A DNA stretch of 36,231 nucleotides, taken from NCBI GenBank assembly GCA_023435435.1, contig JAEYRW010000102.1, positions 1 to 36,231 of the forward strand, in the 5' to 3' direction. Below are positions 1 to 8,060 of this stretch, in pieces (position 1 is the first letter of the stretch; every line of letters starts with the position of its first letter). Under the pieces are notes generated by a model. That model had not been told where the DNA came from, made no database searches, and saw nothing but the letters and a program-made list of their open reading frames with translations. Origin of the DNA: Bacillota bacterium (lineage in GTDB: Bacteria; Bacillota; Clostridia; Christensenellales; Aristaeellaceae). The position numbers and the translations under genes are program-made.

Positions 1-7
1 CCAACCC

Positions 8-206
8 AAGTCGCTTTGCGACCGCGCCGACTTCGTTCGGCGCGCTTTGAAGCAGGAACGCGGACGTAGCGGCGTTCTGTCAAGTGGAAGGCGACAAAGC
101 GCAGGTTTGATTGACACAGGCAATCAAAGTCGCTACGCGACCGGGGCATTCAAACCGAAGATTTGAATGCCCCGCCGGCTGGAAAAAGTGCCAGCCATGT
201 CGCGGG
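8..206. repeat. Gene-free cluster of hairpin repeats
   Basis: No gene is visible between 1 and 225. The stretch is a series of hairpins. The motif AAGTCGCT-TT-GCGACC at 8-23 recurs as AAGTCGCT-AC-GCGACC at 127-142. TTTGATTG (106-113) pairs with CAATCAAA (121-128). GGGGCATTCAAA (143-154) pairs with TTTGAATGCCCC (162-173). GGCTGG near 177 pairs with CCAGCC near 191. The 127-150 portion closely matches 28184-28208, and the 160-183 portion matches 28573-28596, so this is an interspersed multicopy element. It sits just after the end of phnE and may also end that transcript, although no T-run is present. Confidence 0.75.
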
Positions 207-225
207 AGTTAGGCTTCGCAGACTG

Positions 226-1062
226 CTAGCTCAGCTTCCTGCGCAGGTATTGGCTCGTGTTTTCGATGATCAAAACCACCACGAACAGGGAGATGAGCAC
301 GGTCCCGAGCCCTTCGTAATCGCGCCAGCCGATGCGCTCGTTGATGAGGATGCCCAGGCCGCCCGCGCCCACATAGCCCAGAATGGACGCCGCGCGGACG
401 TTGATCTCAAACGAATACAGGCAATGGGAGAGGTAGGTGGGCAGAATCTGGGGCATGCACGCCGACCAGAACGCCTGGAATTTCGTCGCACCCAACGCTT
501 CCATGGCCTCGAACGCGCCCATGTCGATGGTCTCGATGGATTCGTAGAGCATTTTGGTCACAACGCCGAACGTGAACACCGTGATGGCCACCATGCCCGC
601 GAACGTGCCGAGGCCAAAGATCAAGGCGCAGATGGAGGCGATGATGAGCGTCGGGAGGGTGCGCACGACGTTCAAAAGCACGCGCAGCACTGCCACCGAC
701 CAGCCGGATTTGTTGATGTTGGTGGAGGCGACCACCGCGAACGGCAGCGCAAGTACGGAGCCCACGGCGCTTCCGATGACGGACATCTTGATGGTGTCCA
801 GAAGCGGGCCCCACACCTTGTGCATATAGCTCCACTTGGGATTGAATATCTTTTCCAATATGACCGTGAACTGGTGTCCGCGCCGGACGATGATCGAGAT
901 GTCAAAGCCCGTGACCTCCACCGAGCCCCATACCGCGAGGACGAGGACCAGCAGAATCAGCGGCGTGCGGGAGCGCGGCTTCTGAACCGACTTTCCGCCC
1001 ACCGTCATGGTTCTGGGCCGGAAGACGCGGTCAAAAAGCGGCAGCTTCTGGGCCTTCGTCAT
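226..1062 (-). CDS. phnE: Phosphonate ABC transporter permease PhnE
   Basis: Membrane permease of an ABC importer for phosphonates or related phosphorus compounds (278 aa). A basic N-terminus is followed by about six hydrophobic segments, the first near residues 33-50. The cytoplasmic EAA loop appears as EAMEALGATKFQAFWSACMP around residues 182-202, the contact site for the ATPase. Length is normal for PhnE. The start ATG overlaps the phnC stop by 4 nt (ATGA), so the two are translationally coupled. Many Firmicutes carry two permease genes in such operons; only one is present here and the operon ends in gene-free repeats. Family assignment is firm. The actual ligand (phosphonate, phosphite or phosphate) cannot be read from the permease. 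Confidence 0.93.
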   Translation of the reverse strand: MTKAQKLPLFDRVFRPRTMTVGGKSVQKPRSRTPLILLVLVLAVWGSVEVTGFDISIIVRRGHQFTVILEKIFNPKWSYMHKVWGPLLDTIKMSVIGSAVGSVLALPFAVVASTNINKSGWSVAVLRVLLNVVRTLPTLIIASICALIFGLGTFAGMVAITVFTFGVVTKMLYESIETIDMGAFEAMEALGATKFQAFWSACMPQILPTYLSHCLYSFEINVRAASILGYVGAGGLGILINERIGWRDYEGLGTVLISLFVVVLIIENTSQYLRRKLS

Positions 1063-1838
1063 TTGGCCGCCTCCTTCGCCTCTGCCTCGGACGTGGGCAC
1101 CTCCGCGCCGTTGTAGATTTCGTCCAGCACGTCCTTTGTGACGTTCCCGGTGGGGCCGTCGTACACGATCTCCCCCGCGCGGATGCCGATGACGCGGTCG
1201 GCAAAGTCCAGCGCCAGGTCCACGTGGTGGATGTTGATGAGGATCGTGATGTTCATCTCACGGTTGATGCGCCGGAAGTCGCTCATGACCTGATTGGCCG
1301 TCACGGGGTCGAGGGCGGCCACGGGCTCGTCGGCGAGGATGATGGACGGATTCTGGTTGAGGGTGCGCGCCAGGGCCACGCGCTGCTGTTGGCCGCCGGA
1401 GAGCTGGTCGCAGCGGGTGTACGCCTTGTCGAGGATGCCCACTTTATCCAGCGCCTCCAGCGCCGCCACCTCCTGCTTTCTGGAAAACAGGCCCAGCAGC
1501 ACGCGAAAAAAGCCCATGTCCGGCACCATGGAGGTGAGCACGTTCTTGATGGCGGTGGTGCGGGTGACGAGGTTGAAGGACTGGAAAATCATGCCGATGT
1601 GGCGGCGGAAGCGCCGAAGGGACTTGCCCTTGAGCGTCATCACGTCCACGCCGTCCACCACCACCTTGCCCTCCGTCGCGTCGATCATCCGGTTGATGGT
1701 GCGGATGAGCGTGGACTTTCCCGCGCCCGAAAGCCCGATGATGGCCACGAACTCCCCCTGTTCGATTTTCAGGTTCACGTCCTTGAGGCCCCGGACGCCA
1801 TTGGGATAGGTCTTCCCGGCGTGCGCAAATTCGATCAT
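1059..1838 (-). CDS. phnC: Phosphonate ABC transporter ATP-binding protein PhnC
   Basis: Cytoplasmic ATPase that energises the PhnE permease (259 aa). All ABC motifs are visible: Walker A GLSGAGKST (about residues 35-43), signature LSGGQQQRVALART (about 145-158), Walker B IILADEP (about 165-171) and the H-loop in INIHHVDLA (about 200). A GGGGAAA ribosome site precedes the ATG. It lies second in the phnD-phnC-phnE operon, 111 nt after phnD; that gap holds a hairpin that may reduce readthrough so that binding protein is made in excess. The C-terminus is rich in Glu and Ala (EVPTSEAEAKEAAK), which is unremarkable. Confidence 0.94.
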   Translation of the reverse strand: MIEFAHAGKTYPNGVRGLKDVNLKIEQGEFVAIIGLSGAGKSTLIRTINRMIDATEGKVVVDGVDVMTLKGKSLRRFRRHIGMIFQSFNLVTRTTAIKNVLTSMVPDMGFFRVLLGLFSRKQEVAALEALDKVGILDKAYTRCDQLSGGQQQRVALARTLNQNPSIILADEPVAALDPVTANQVMSDFRRINREMNITILINIHHVDLALDFADRVIGIRAGEIVYDGPTGNVTKDVLDEIYNGAEVPTSEAEAKEAAK

Positions 1839-1861
1839 ATCGATTTCCCCTCATATATAAA

Positions 1862-1935
1862 ACCGCCGAAACCGGGTCTGTTGTGCGTTCGGCGGTCCTT
1901 CATTCAAAATAAGGGGGCGGGAGAGAGATCCCCCG
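1862..1935 (-). terminator. Hairpins between phnD and phnC (attenuator or partial terminator)
   Basis: Two hairpins lie in the phnD-phnC gap. The first, read on the minus strand after phnD, is a GGGCGGG...CCCGCCC stem (about 1913-1939) followed by TTATTTT. The second is ACCGCCGAA...TTCGGCGGT (about 1863-1897). Such a structure between a binding-protein gene and its membrane partners commonly lowers downstream expression. The T-run is imperfect, so partial termination is inferred. Confidence 0.55.
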
Positions 1936-1949
1936 CCCGTGGTCTTTGG

Positions 1950-2996
1950 TTATTCCTGAACGGCCTCGAGCGCTTTGCGCGCGCCGTCGTAATCCGCATC
2001 GGTGGCGATGGCGTAACCGGTGTGGCTGTACACGGAGAAGATTTCCTTGCCCTCGTCGGTGGAAATGACGTTGATGAGGGCGTTCTGCATGGCGGCGATG
2101 AACTCGGGGTTGTAGACGGCGGAGTTTGCCTTGGTGATGGACACGGTGTCGTTGTAGATGGGCGCGGTGACGCCGATGACGTTCATCTCATTCCAGATGG
2201 AGTCGGTGCGGCCCATGCCCGCCTTGCCGGTCTCGTCCTGCTGATCGGTGGGCAGCGTCCAAGCGGCCTCGTAGTCGCGGCGGCCGTCGGCGTAGCAAAC
2301 GATGATGTCAACCGCCTCGGCGGCAGCTTGGGCGAAGGACTCGCCGTAGCCGGAAAGCGTCACGACGTTGGAAAGGTCGGACAGCTTCTTGCCGTCGTAG
2401 TTGTCCATGAGCCACATGGTGGGGTAGATGTAACCCGCGGAGGAGGAGGTCTTCAGAATCGCCCAGTTGGCCTTGTCGAGGTCTTCCCAGGTGAGCGCTT
2501 CGCCCGCGTTCACCTTCGCGGCCAGCTCCTTGCCGTAGGCGGAGGGGGTGGCGTAGATGAGGGAGCGGTAGAAGGTGACCTGCTCGTCGGTGGGCATGGT
2601 CTTGTTGGCGTCGCCGTTCCAGGTGGTGGGATCGGTGGAGTCATTGGACAGGCCCGCGCGGGTGGCGGTGAGGATCACGTCCACCTCGTCGGAATAAAGC
2701 GCGTAGGTGCCGCCGGGGAGCCAGCCCACGTCGATGGTGCCGGCCGCCATGGCCTCGCCGGTGGCCTCGTAGGACGTGCCGACGGTGATGTCGATCTCGC
2801 CCACGTCGTAGCCCTGCGCAAGGAGTGCCGCCTGGAGAAGCTCAGGCAGGTTCTTGGTTCCCGTGATGATGACATCCGCGTCCTTGGAGGGCACAAACTC
2901 GAGGGTGAGCTTGTCCATCTTGACGGCCTCGGCCATCGCGGAGGTCGCGCCCAGAACCAGCATGACCGCAAGCACCAGAGCAATCAGTTTCTTCAT
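1950..2996 (-). CDS. phnD: Phosphonate ABC transporter substrate-binding protein PhnD
   Basis: Extracellular ligand-binding subunit of the PhnDCE importer (348 aa). The N-terminus MKKLIALVLAV...TSAMA is a signal peptide of about 22 residues. The body is a type-II periplasmic-binding fold, with the family-typical segments TSYEATGEAMAAGTIDVGWL and the later SSSAGYIYPTMWL phosphate-group-contact region. The start at 2996 is chosen over an in-frame ATG 39 nt upstream because GGGAGGAAA lies directly before it and the signal peptide begins there. It is the first gene of the operon, with a good promoter upstream. PhnD, PtxB and related phosphate-analogue binders cannot be told apart by eye. Confidence 0.92.
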   Translation of the reverse strand: MKKLIALVLAVMLVLGATSAMAEAVKMDKLTLEFVPSKDADVIITGTKNLPELLQAALLAQGYDVGEIDITVGTSYEATGEAMAAGTIDVGWLPGGTYALYSDEVDVILTATRAGLSNDSTDPTTWNGDANKTMPTDEQVTFYRSLIYATPSAYGKELAAKVNAGEALTWEDLDKANWAILKTSSSAGYIYPTMWLMDNYDGKKLSDLSNVVTLSGYGESFAQAAAEAVDIIVCYADGRRDYEAAWTLPTDQQDETGKAGMGRTDSIWNEMNVIGVTAPIYNDTVSITKANSAVYNPEFIAAMQNALINVISTDEGKEIFSVYSHTGYAIATDADYDGARKALEAVQE

Positions 2997-3037
2997 GTCT
3001 TTTCCTCCCACTATGTACAATGTCAGGGTATACATAT

Positions 3038-3066
3038 ACTATAATCCCGGATTCTCAAAAAAACAA
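3038..3066 (-). promoter_or_regulatory. Sigma-A promoter of phnDCE
   Basis: On the minus strand TTGTTT (3061-3066) and TATAGT (3038-3043) are separated by 17 bp, about 40 nt upstream of the phnD start. No clear Pho-box repeat could be picked out by eye. Confidence 0.65.
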
Positions 3067-3136
3067 GCGGGAAAATGAAAAGGTAACTTTATGCCGCCTT
3101 TCGGACGGGAGCACACGTTTCCCGGACGCAAATCCA

Positions 3137-3165
3137 TTGACGCCGCCCCCGTGCCGTGCTACCAT
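3137..3165 (+). promoter_or_regulatory. Sigma-A promoter of the MFS/thioredoxin operon
   Basis: TTGACG (3137-3142), a 17 bp spacer and TACCAT (3160-3165), with TG one base ahead of the -10 (extended -10). It lies 40 nt upstream of the chosen TTG start and is divergent from the phnD promoter. Confidence 0.65.
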
Positions 3166-3205
3166 AGAAAGATCACCTGGCGTGCCGCCCAAAGGAGAAG
3201 CCCCC

Positions 3206-4399
3206 TTGCACGAAAGAGACTTGCCCAATGCCCGCGGGGCCCTTGCCCTCTGCTGGGCGGCTTACGCGGCCTCCTACATCAGCCGCTCCAACATGGCGGT
3301 ATCCCTGGCGCGCATCGTTTCGGAAGGCGGGTGGCCGCTTGCCGATCTGTCGCTTTTGGGCACGCTGTTTTTCGTGTTCTATGCCGTGGGGCAGCTGGTC
3401 AACGGCAGAATCGGCGACTTCGCCCCGCCGCGGCTGATGATCGTATCGGGCCTTCTGGTTTCGGGTGCTTGCAACATTGCGTTCGGCTTTGCCCGCGCCT
3501 ACTGGACGCTCGCGGTCGCCTGGGCGGTGAACGGCTTTGCGCTCTCCGCTCTTTGGGGCCCCATGATGCGGCTCATGGCCCATTCCTACGACGAAAAGAA
3601 GCGCAACTGGGTCTCCATGGTCATGATGACCTCGTCCGCCGTGGGCTGCGTCGCCTCGTGGGGGCTCGCGGGCCCCATTCTTGACCGCTTCGGGTACCGG
3701 CCCCTTTTCGCGGGCACGGGCGCCCTGATGCTGGCCTACTGTCTGGCGCTGATCATTCTGCTGCCGCGCGCGGACATCCGGCCCGAAACCCATGCGCCCC
3801 GGGGCGGCGGCCTGCGCGACGGGCTGAAGGCCCTCGTTTTGATCACTCTGGTCTGCGCGGTCATGGGCTTTATTAAGGAAGGCATCAACTTTTACGCGCC
3901 CTATATGCTCGGTGCCGCCGGGGCGTCCTCGGTGTCCTTCGCGGTGATTTTGCCCCTGTTCAGCTTCGCGGGCTCGGTGCTCTCGGGGTTGCTCAACCGG
4001 CGCGCGGGGACGAGCATGGCGCGGCTCATCGCCGTCCTGTTCGGCGGGTGCCTCCTGTCCCTGGGGGCGCTGTACGCCTTTGGCACCGCCGGCGCGTTCG
4101 GCGCGCCGCTGATCCTGGGAATGCTGGGCATCGCGTCGGCCAGCATGTACGCGGTGACCACCTACCTCATGGGCTTTTTCCCCATGCGCTTTGACCGGGT
4201 CAACGCGGTTTCCTACGTTTCAGGACTGCTCGATTTCTTCGCCTACATGGGCGCGGGGGCCTCGTCGCTTTTGTCGGGCGCGCTGTTCGACCGGTTCGGG
4301 CCCGCGCGGGTGATTTTCGTGTGGATGCTGCTGGCGGCGCTGGTGACGGCGGGCGGGTTCGCGGCCCGCGCGCTGGAGAGAAGGAGGGAAAACGTGTGA
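3206..4399 (+). CDS. MFS transporter, organophosphate-antiporter-like
   Basis: Twelve-helix major facilitator carrier (397 aa). The segment after helix 2 (GQLVNGRIGDFAPPRLMIVS) is the MFS motif A region, and the following WAVNGFALSALWGPMMRLMA resembles the GlpT/UhpC organophosphate:phosphate antiporter group. Export or import of a phosphate ester is therefore a plausible but unproven role, in keeping with the divergent phnDCE operon. The start is taken as TTG at 3206 because AAAGGAG sits 8 nt upstream and the protein then begins MHERDLPNARGALALCW, as expected for the family; upstream in-frame codons encode low-complexity sequence and include the promoter. Its stop overlaps the start of the thioredoxin-like gene. 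Confidence 0.8.
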   Translation: MHERDLPNARGALALCWAAYAASYISRSNMAVSLARIVSEGGWPLADLSLLGTLFFVFYAVGQLVNGRIGDFAPPRLMIVSGLLVSGACNIAFGFARAYWTLAVAWAVNGFALSALWGPMMRLMAHSYDEKKRNWVSMVMMTSSAVGCVASWGLAGPILDRFGYRPLFAGTGALMLAYCLALIILLPRADIRPETHAPRGGGLRDGLKALVLITLVCAVMGFIKEGINFYAPYMLGAAGASSVSFAVILPLFSFAGSVLSGLLNRRAGTSMARLIAVLFGGCLLSLGALYAFGTAGAFGAPLILGMLGIASASMYAVTTYLMGFFPMRFDRVNAVSYVSGLLDFFAYMGAGASSLLSGALFDRFGPARVIFVWMLLAALVTAGGFAARALERRRENV

Positions 4400-4722
4400 G
4401 GATGATTCAAACGATGGAGGAGCTTTCGGAACGGAAGCAAAAGGACGCCATGCTGCTTGTGTATGTGGGCCGCCGCGGCTGCGGCGTGTGCCGCGCCCTC
4501 GAGGGGAAGCTCGACGCGCTGCGCAGGGCGTATCCCGGCATTTCCGCCGGGAAGATCGAGGCGGATGACGCGCCGGAGCTGGCCGCCGCCTGCGGGATTT
4601 TTTCCGTGCCCGCGCTGATCCTCTTCATCGAGGGGAAGGAGACCATGCGCGAGGCGGGCATCGTGAGCCTCGACCGGGTGGAACAGAAAATCGCCCGCTA
4701 CCACGCGCTCTTCATGGACTGA
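4396..4722 (+). CDS. Small thioredoxin-like protein
   Basis: Single-domain thioredoxin-fold protein of about 108 aa, without signal peptide. The redox motif CGVC lies at residues 29-32 after a hydrophobic strand (LLVYVG), and the cis-proline loop is FSVPALILF near residues 73-81, so the active site is intact. The start is taken as GTG at 4396, overlapping the MFS stop, with AGGAGG 8 nt upstream; an ATG six nt later (4402) is the alternative. Coupled to the MFS gene. It probably reduces disulfides in the cytoplasm. A link to the transporter is suggested only by position. The CGVC motif differs from the CGPC of housekeeping thioredoxin. Confidence 0.85.
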   Translation: MRMIQTMEELSERKQKDAMLLVYVGRRGCGVCRALEGKLDALRRAYPGISAGKIEADDAPELAAACGIFSVPALILFIEGKETMREAGIVSLDRVEQKIARYHALFMD

Positions 4723-4831
4723 TCTCCTGGAAAAATTTCGCCGAACTGGAAAAACGCAAACAAATGCGCCGCCCTCTTCGTCTAATCACCGTTCGATTGA
4801 AGGGAGTTCATTCGGATAAGGAGTGAAAAAG

Positions 4832-6613
4832 ATGAAGAGGTTTCTATGTGTCCTGACGGCGGCGATGCTGCTCATCGCCGCGGTGGCCGTCGCGGAGGGA
4901 ACGGTTCAGCCAACCGCCGCGCCGGAAGAGATGACCGCGGAACAAAAGCTTTCTGAAATGATCCCGCTTTTTGACAGCTTCGCGCGCAACATGGGCGTGG
5001 AGGGCGAATTTCCCTACGACAGCGCCAACCCGGAATTCGTGTGGATGCAGCTGTACCTCGAATGTGTCAACTGGGGCTCTCTCAACCCGGCAATCACCGT
5101 GACGGACGCCAAAATGACCGTGCCCGGCCAAGCGATGCTCGCCTATGCCCAGGCGTCCTTTCAGGGCCTTCAGGCACTGCCGGAGATTCCGGACAGCGTG
5201 ACGGGCGTGACCTACGACCAGGCGGCGGATGCCTATGTTCTCGAGATGTCCGACGCGGGCGAGACCTATATCGTCATTGAGAAGTACGCTTCGGACGCCG
5301 AAGGCGGCATCGTCGCCGGATTTGGGCTCTATCATCCCGAGACCGGGCGGCTGGGCGGCTTTGTCGCAAGGCTTGCCGAAACCGCGACGCCGACCGGGGA
5401 GGCCGGAAGCGCGTTTCCCTACGCTGTGACGGGCGTGACCAATGAGGCGGAGGGCGACTTCGCGGGGCTCACCCCGACGGCATGCGAAATTCTCTACGCG
5501 GCGCCGACCCCGGCGCCCACGCCCGAACCGACCCCCGAGCCCACCCCGGTCGTCTATTCAGAGCTCTCCGTGGGCGCCAGGGGCGACGCGGTGACGGCGC
5601 TGCAAACACGGCTCAACGAGCTGGGCTACGACTGCGGCAAGGCCGACGGCATCTTCGGCAGGGCCACCAAGGAGGCCGTGCGCTACTTCCAGGACGCCAT
5701 CGGCGGAAACCAGGACGGCATCGCCACCAATGCGCTCCAGCAGAAGCTCTTTGCGGCGGACGCGCCCGCGTTCGTGCAGTACAAACAGCTCATGGACGGT
5801 TCGAGCGGCATCCGCGTCGAAAAGCTCCAGGACCGGCTGCGCGCCCTGGGCTACCTGGCAAAGCCCATGAACGGCAGCTTCGGAAGCCGCACCGAGGAGG
5901 CCGTGAAAATCTTTCAGAAGCAGGCGGGCCTCAAGGCCGACGGCATCGCGGGTGTCAAAACCCTCAAGGCGCTTTACAGTGCCAAGGCGGAGAAGTGCGA
6001 AAGCTATATCATCCTGACAAAGGGCGACACGGGCACGCGCGTCAAAGAGATGCAAAAGAGGCTGATCAAGCTGGGCTTCCTCAGCAAGAAGGCGAATTCC
6101 AGCTACGACGGCAATACCGTGAAGGCCGTCAAGGCGTTTATCAAGGAAATCGGCGCGAAGGGCGACGGCAAGACCGCCGATAAGGCGCTTCTCAAGAAGC
6201 TCTTTGCCTATGAGCCCGAACCGACGGCCACCCCCACCGCCAAGCCGACGGCTGGGCCGACGGCCGAGCCGACCACCGAACCGACGGCCGAGCCGACCGC
6301 CGAACCGACGGCCGAGCCGACCGCTGAGCCGACTGCCGAGCCGACGTCCGGGCCGGTATCGGTGCTGACCCCCGCGCAGCAGACCGCGTTTACCCAGGCG
6401 GTGAACGACGCGCTTCTGCCGGCGATTCCCTACACGAACGAGGAGGCCGCAACCTGGCTCCAGACCGCGCTGCTCATCAACCCGCCCACGGGCGTCTATG
6501 ACCAGGCGACCTTCGACGCGGTTTCCGCGTTCCAGCTGGCGAATTCCATGACCGAGACCGGAATCGCCGACGACGCGGTCGTCACGCTTCTGAACGTGAC
6601 GCCGGGTCCGTAA
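4832..6613 (+). CDS. Secreted protein with three peptidoglycan-binding repeats
   Basis: Exported cell-wall-associated protein (593 aa). The signal peptide is MKRFLCVLTAAMLLIAAVAVAEG. Residues of about 25-230 form an unrecognised N-terminal domain. A Pro/Thr linker (TPAPTPEPTPEPTPVV) leads to three PG_binding_1 modules at roughly 240-310, 320-385 and 390-460, each with the pattern G..V..LQ.RL..LGY and a later FQ...G...DG. A second linker of tandem EPTA units follows (about 465-510). A degenerate fourth module sits near the C-terminus (ATWLQTALLI...GVYDQATFDAVSAFQ). ATG 4832 is preferred over GTG 4823 because AAGGAG lies 8 nt ahead. No hydrolase domain is seen, so a wall-anchoring or scaffold role is inferred. 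Confidence 0.87.
   Translation: MKRFLCVLTAAMLLIAAVAVAEGTVQPTAAPEEMTAEQKLSEMIPLFDSFARNMGVEGEFPYDSANPEFVWMQLYLECVNWGSLNPAITVTDAKMTVPGQAMLAYAQASFQGLQALPEIPDSVTGVTYDQAADAYVLEMSDAGETYIVIEKYASDAEGGIVAGFGLYHPETGRLGGFVARLAETATPTGEAGSAFPYAVTGVTNEAEGDFAGLTPTACEILYAAPTPAPTPEPTPEPTPVVYSELSVGARGDAVTALQTRLNELGYDCGKADGIFGRATKEAVRYFQDAIGGNQDGIATNALQQKLFAADAPAFVQYKQLMDGSSGIRVEKLQDRLRALGYLAKPMNGSFGSRTEEAVKIFQKQAGLKADGIAGVKTLKALYSAKAEKCESYIILTKGDTGTRVKEMQKRLIKLGFLSKKANSSYDGNTVKAVKAFIKEIGAKGDGKTADKALLKKLFAYEPEPTATPTAKPTAGPTAEPTTEPTAEPTAEPTAEPTAEPTAEPTSGPVSVLTPAQQTAFTQAVNDALLPAIPYTNEEAATWLQTALLINPPTGVYDQATFDAVSAFQLANSMTETGIADDAVVTLLNVTPGP
6215..6350 (+). repeat. In-gene tandem repeats encoding the Pro-Thr-Ala-Glu linker
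   Basis: The coding sequence repeats a 12 bp unit of the type GCCGAGCCGACC or GCCGAACCGACG, giving EPTA repeats. Such near-identical units can vary in number by slippage. It is a linker, not a CRISPR. Confidence 0.85.
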
Positions 6614-6626
6614 TTCTGAACCCGCA

Positions 6627-6665
6627 GCGCCCGCCCGGGAAACCGGCCGCGGGCGCGCTTTTTTT
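6627..6665 (+). terminator. Rho-independent terminator after the peptidoglycan-binding protein
   Basis: GCGCCCGC (6627-6634) pairs with GCGGGCGC (6649-6656), and a run of seven T follows at 6659-6665. Confidence 0.9.
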
Positions 6666-6728
6666 CGGTTTTGCATCGGGAACTTCATTTTCTGTTCATA
6701 TTTGCGGAAAAATTGCGGGACGGTAGGC

Positions 6729-6737
6729 TGGTATAAT
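6729..6737 (+). promoter_or_regulatory. Extended -10 promoter of the transporter-PHP-amidase operon
   Basis: TGGTATAAT is an extended -10 element with a perfect TATAAT at 6732-6737. No good -35 is present at the usual distance. It lies 31 nt upstream of the start at 6768. Confidence 0.65.
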
Positions 6738-6767
6738 GAAAGAACAATGACAACGGAGGACGCGCAC

Positions 6768-8060
6768 ATGACAGAAGCAAGGCCCGTGAAATCCACAAGC
6801 CCGCTCAGGTACGCGGCGGGCATGTTCGGTACCTCGATCCCCATCAATATGTTCAAGACCTTCGCCGCCATCTTTTACGTGGATCACCTCAGCCTCATCG
6901 ACTCCACACAGTTTTCGCTGATCCTGTTTCTGTACACATTCCTCGACGCCGTCGACAATCCGGTCTACGGCTTCCTCTCCGACCGGACGCGCACCAGATG
7001 GGGCCGCCGCAGACCGTGGTTCATCATCGGCGCGCCGCTGCTGGTTCTGTGCTTCGTCATGTTCTTTAACCCGCCCGCCGCGCTTGGGCCCGGCTCGGCG
7101 TTTTATTACATCCTGCTCATGTACATGCTCACGGGCACGCTGGATTCCCTCATCAACGCCAACTACGGCGCGCTGTTTCCGGAGCTTTTTCCCACGGAAA
7201 AGGCCCGCGCCAAGACGAACGCCATGCGCCAGGCGTTTCAGTTCCTGGCGATGATCATCTCCATCGCCCTGACGCCGGTGGTGGCGGGGGCGCTGGGCTA
7301 TTCCCTGACGGCGCTTCTTTACGGTGCGCTGGCCATCGCGGTGATCTATTTCATGACGTTCGGCTGCCATGAGAACCCGGAATACATGGAAAAGCCCAAG
7401 CCCGCGCTGTTCGGGAGCATCCGCGACATCGTTTCAAACCCCAAATATTGGCTTTACGGGCTGGCCAACGCGGCTTTTTTCGCCGGCCTCGGTCTGGTAC
7501 AGGCGGGCGTTCCGTTCTACACGAAGTATGTGCTGAACGTCGGCGGCGCGGGGCAGATGATCATGCTGGGCACGGTCATCGGCTCGGCCATCCTGTTTAT
7601 CCCCCTGTGGGTCGTCATCATCAGAAAAATGACGCTCATGCCCGCCTGGCGGCTGGCGCTCATCCTCATGGCGGCGTTCGTCGCGCCCCTGTACTTCACG
7701 GGTTCGCTGGTGCTCGCCACCGTGGCGGTGGTGTTTCTGGGCTTTGCGCTGGCGGGGGTTTCCACCACGATGGACATCGTGGCGGCACGCATTCTGGACG
7801 AGGACGCCCAAAAGCACGGCGTCCAGCGGGAGGGCATGTTCTCGAGCCTCCTGGGCGTTCTCAACAAGTCGAGCGGTCTTTTCAGCGCGCTCGCGTACGT
7901 GCTGGTGAGCAGGCTCTACGGCTATCAGAACGGTGACAACCCCGGCGCGATGCCGGATCAGGCGGCGCTTTTCCTTACGGTGCTGTTTCCCATCTGCGCG
8001 ATGATTCTGTCGGTGGCGCTGTCCCGGTTCCTGAGATTCGAAAAAACCGCGAAGGAATGA
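6768..8060 (+). CDS. GPH-family (glycoside-pentoside-hexuronide) cation symporter
   Basis: Membrane transporter of the MFS GPH branch (430 aa). The N-terminal segment FYVDHLSLIDSTQFSLILF and the DAVDNPVYGFLSDRTRTRWGRRRPW motif region (about residues 55-85) are hallmarks of this family (MelB-type). About twelve hydrophobic helices are visible. ATG 6768 is chosen because GGAGGA lies 7 nt upstream; an in-frame ATG at 6747 lacks this. The stop overlaps the PHP gene by ATGA. GPH members mostly import sugars and glycosides with Na+ or H+, but the two enzymes that follow hydrolyse amide, ester or phosphoester bonds, so the substrate may not be a plain sugar. Confidence 0.87.
   Translation: MTEARPVKSTSPLRYAAGMFGTSIPINMFKTFAAIFYVDHLSLIDSTQFSLILFLYTFLDAVDNPVYGFLSDRTRTRWGRRRPWFIIGAPLLVLCFVMFFNPPAALGPGSAFYYILLMYMLTGTLDSLINANYGALFPELFPTEKARAKTNAMRQAFQFLAMIISIALTPVVAGALGYSLTALLYGALAIAVIYFMTFGCHENPEYMEKPKPALFGSIRDIVSNPKYWLYGLANAAFFAGLGLVQAGVPFYTKYVLNVGGAGQMIMLGTVIGSAILFIPLWVVIIRKMTLMPAWRLALILMAAFVAPLYFTGSLVLATVAVVFLGFALAGVSTTMDIVAARILDEDAQKHGVQREGMFSSLLGVLNKSSGLFSALAYVLVSRLYGYQNGDNPGAMPDQAALFLTVLFPICAMILSVALSRFLRFEKTAKE

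Noticed and set aside
1224..3044. Open frame of about 600 codons on the plus strand opposite phnC and phnD
   Set aside because: It is rich in His, Gly, Val and Arg, has no family features, and is antisense to clear phn genes; long open frames are expected by chance in GC-rich coding DNA.
6215..6350. Regular short repeats resembling a CRISPR array
   Set aside because: They are in frame, encode a Pro-Thr linker, have no unique spacers and no cas genes nearby.
5558..6871. Minus-strand open frame with Arg/Gly repeats opposite the peptidoglycan-binding protein
   Set aside because: The repeats are the complement of the EPTA linker and the frame crosses a terminator and a promoter.
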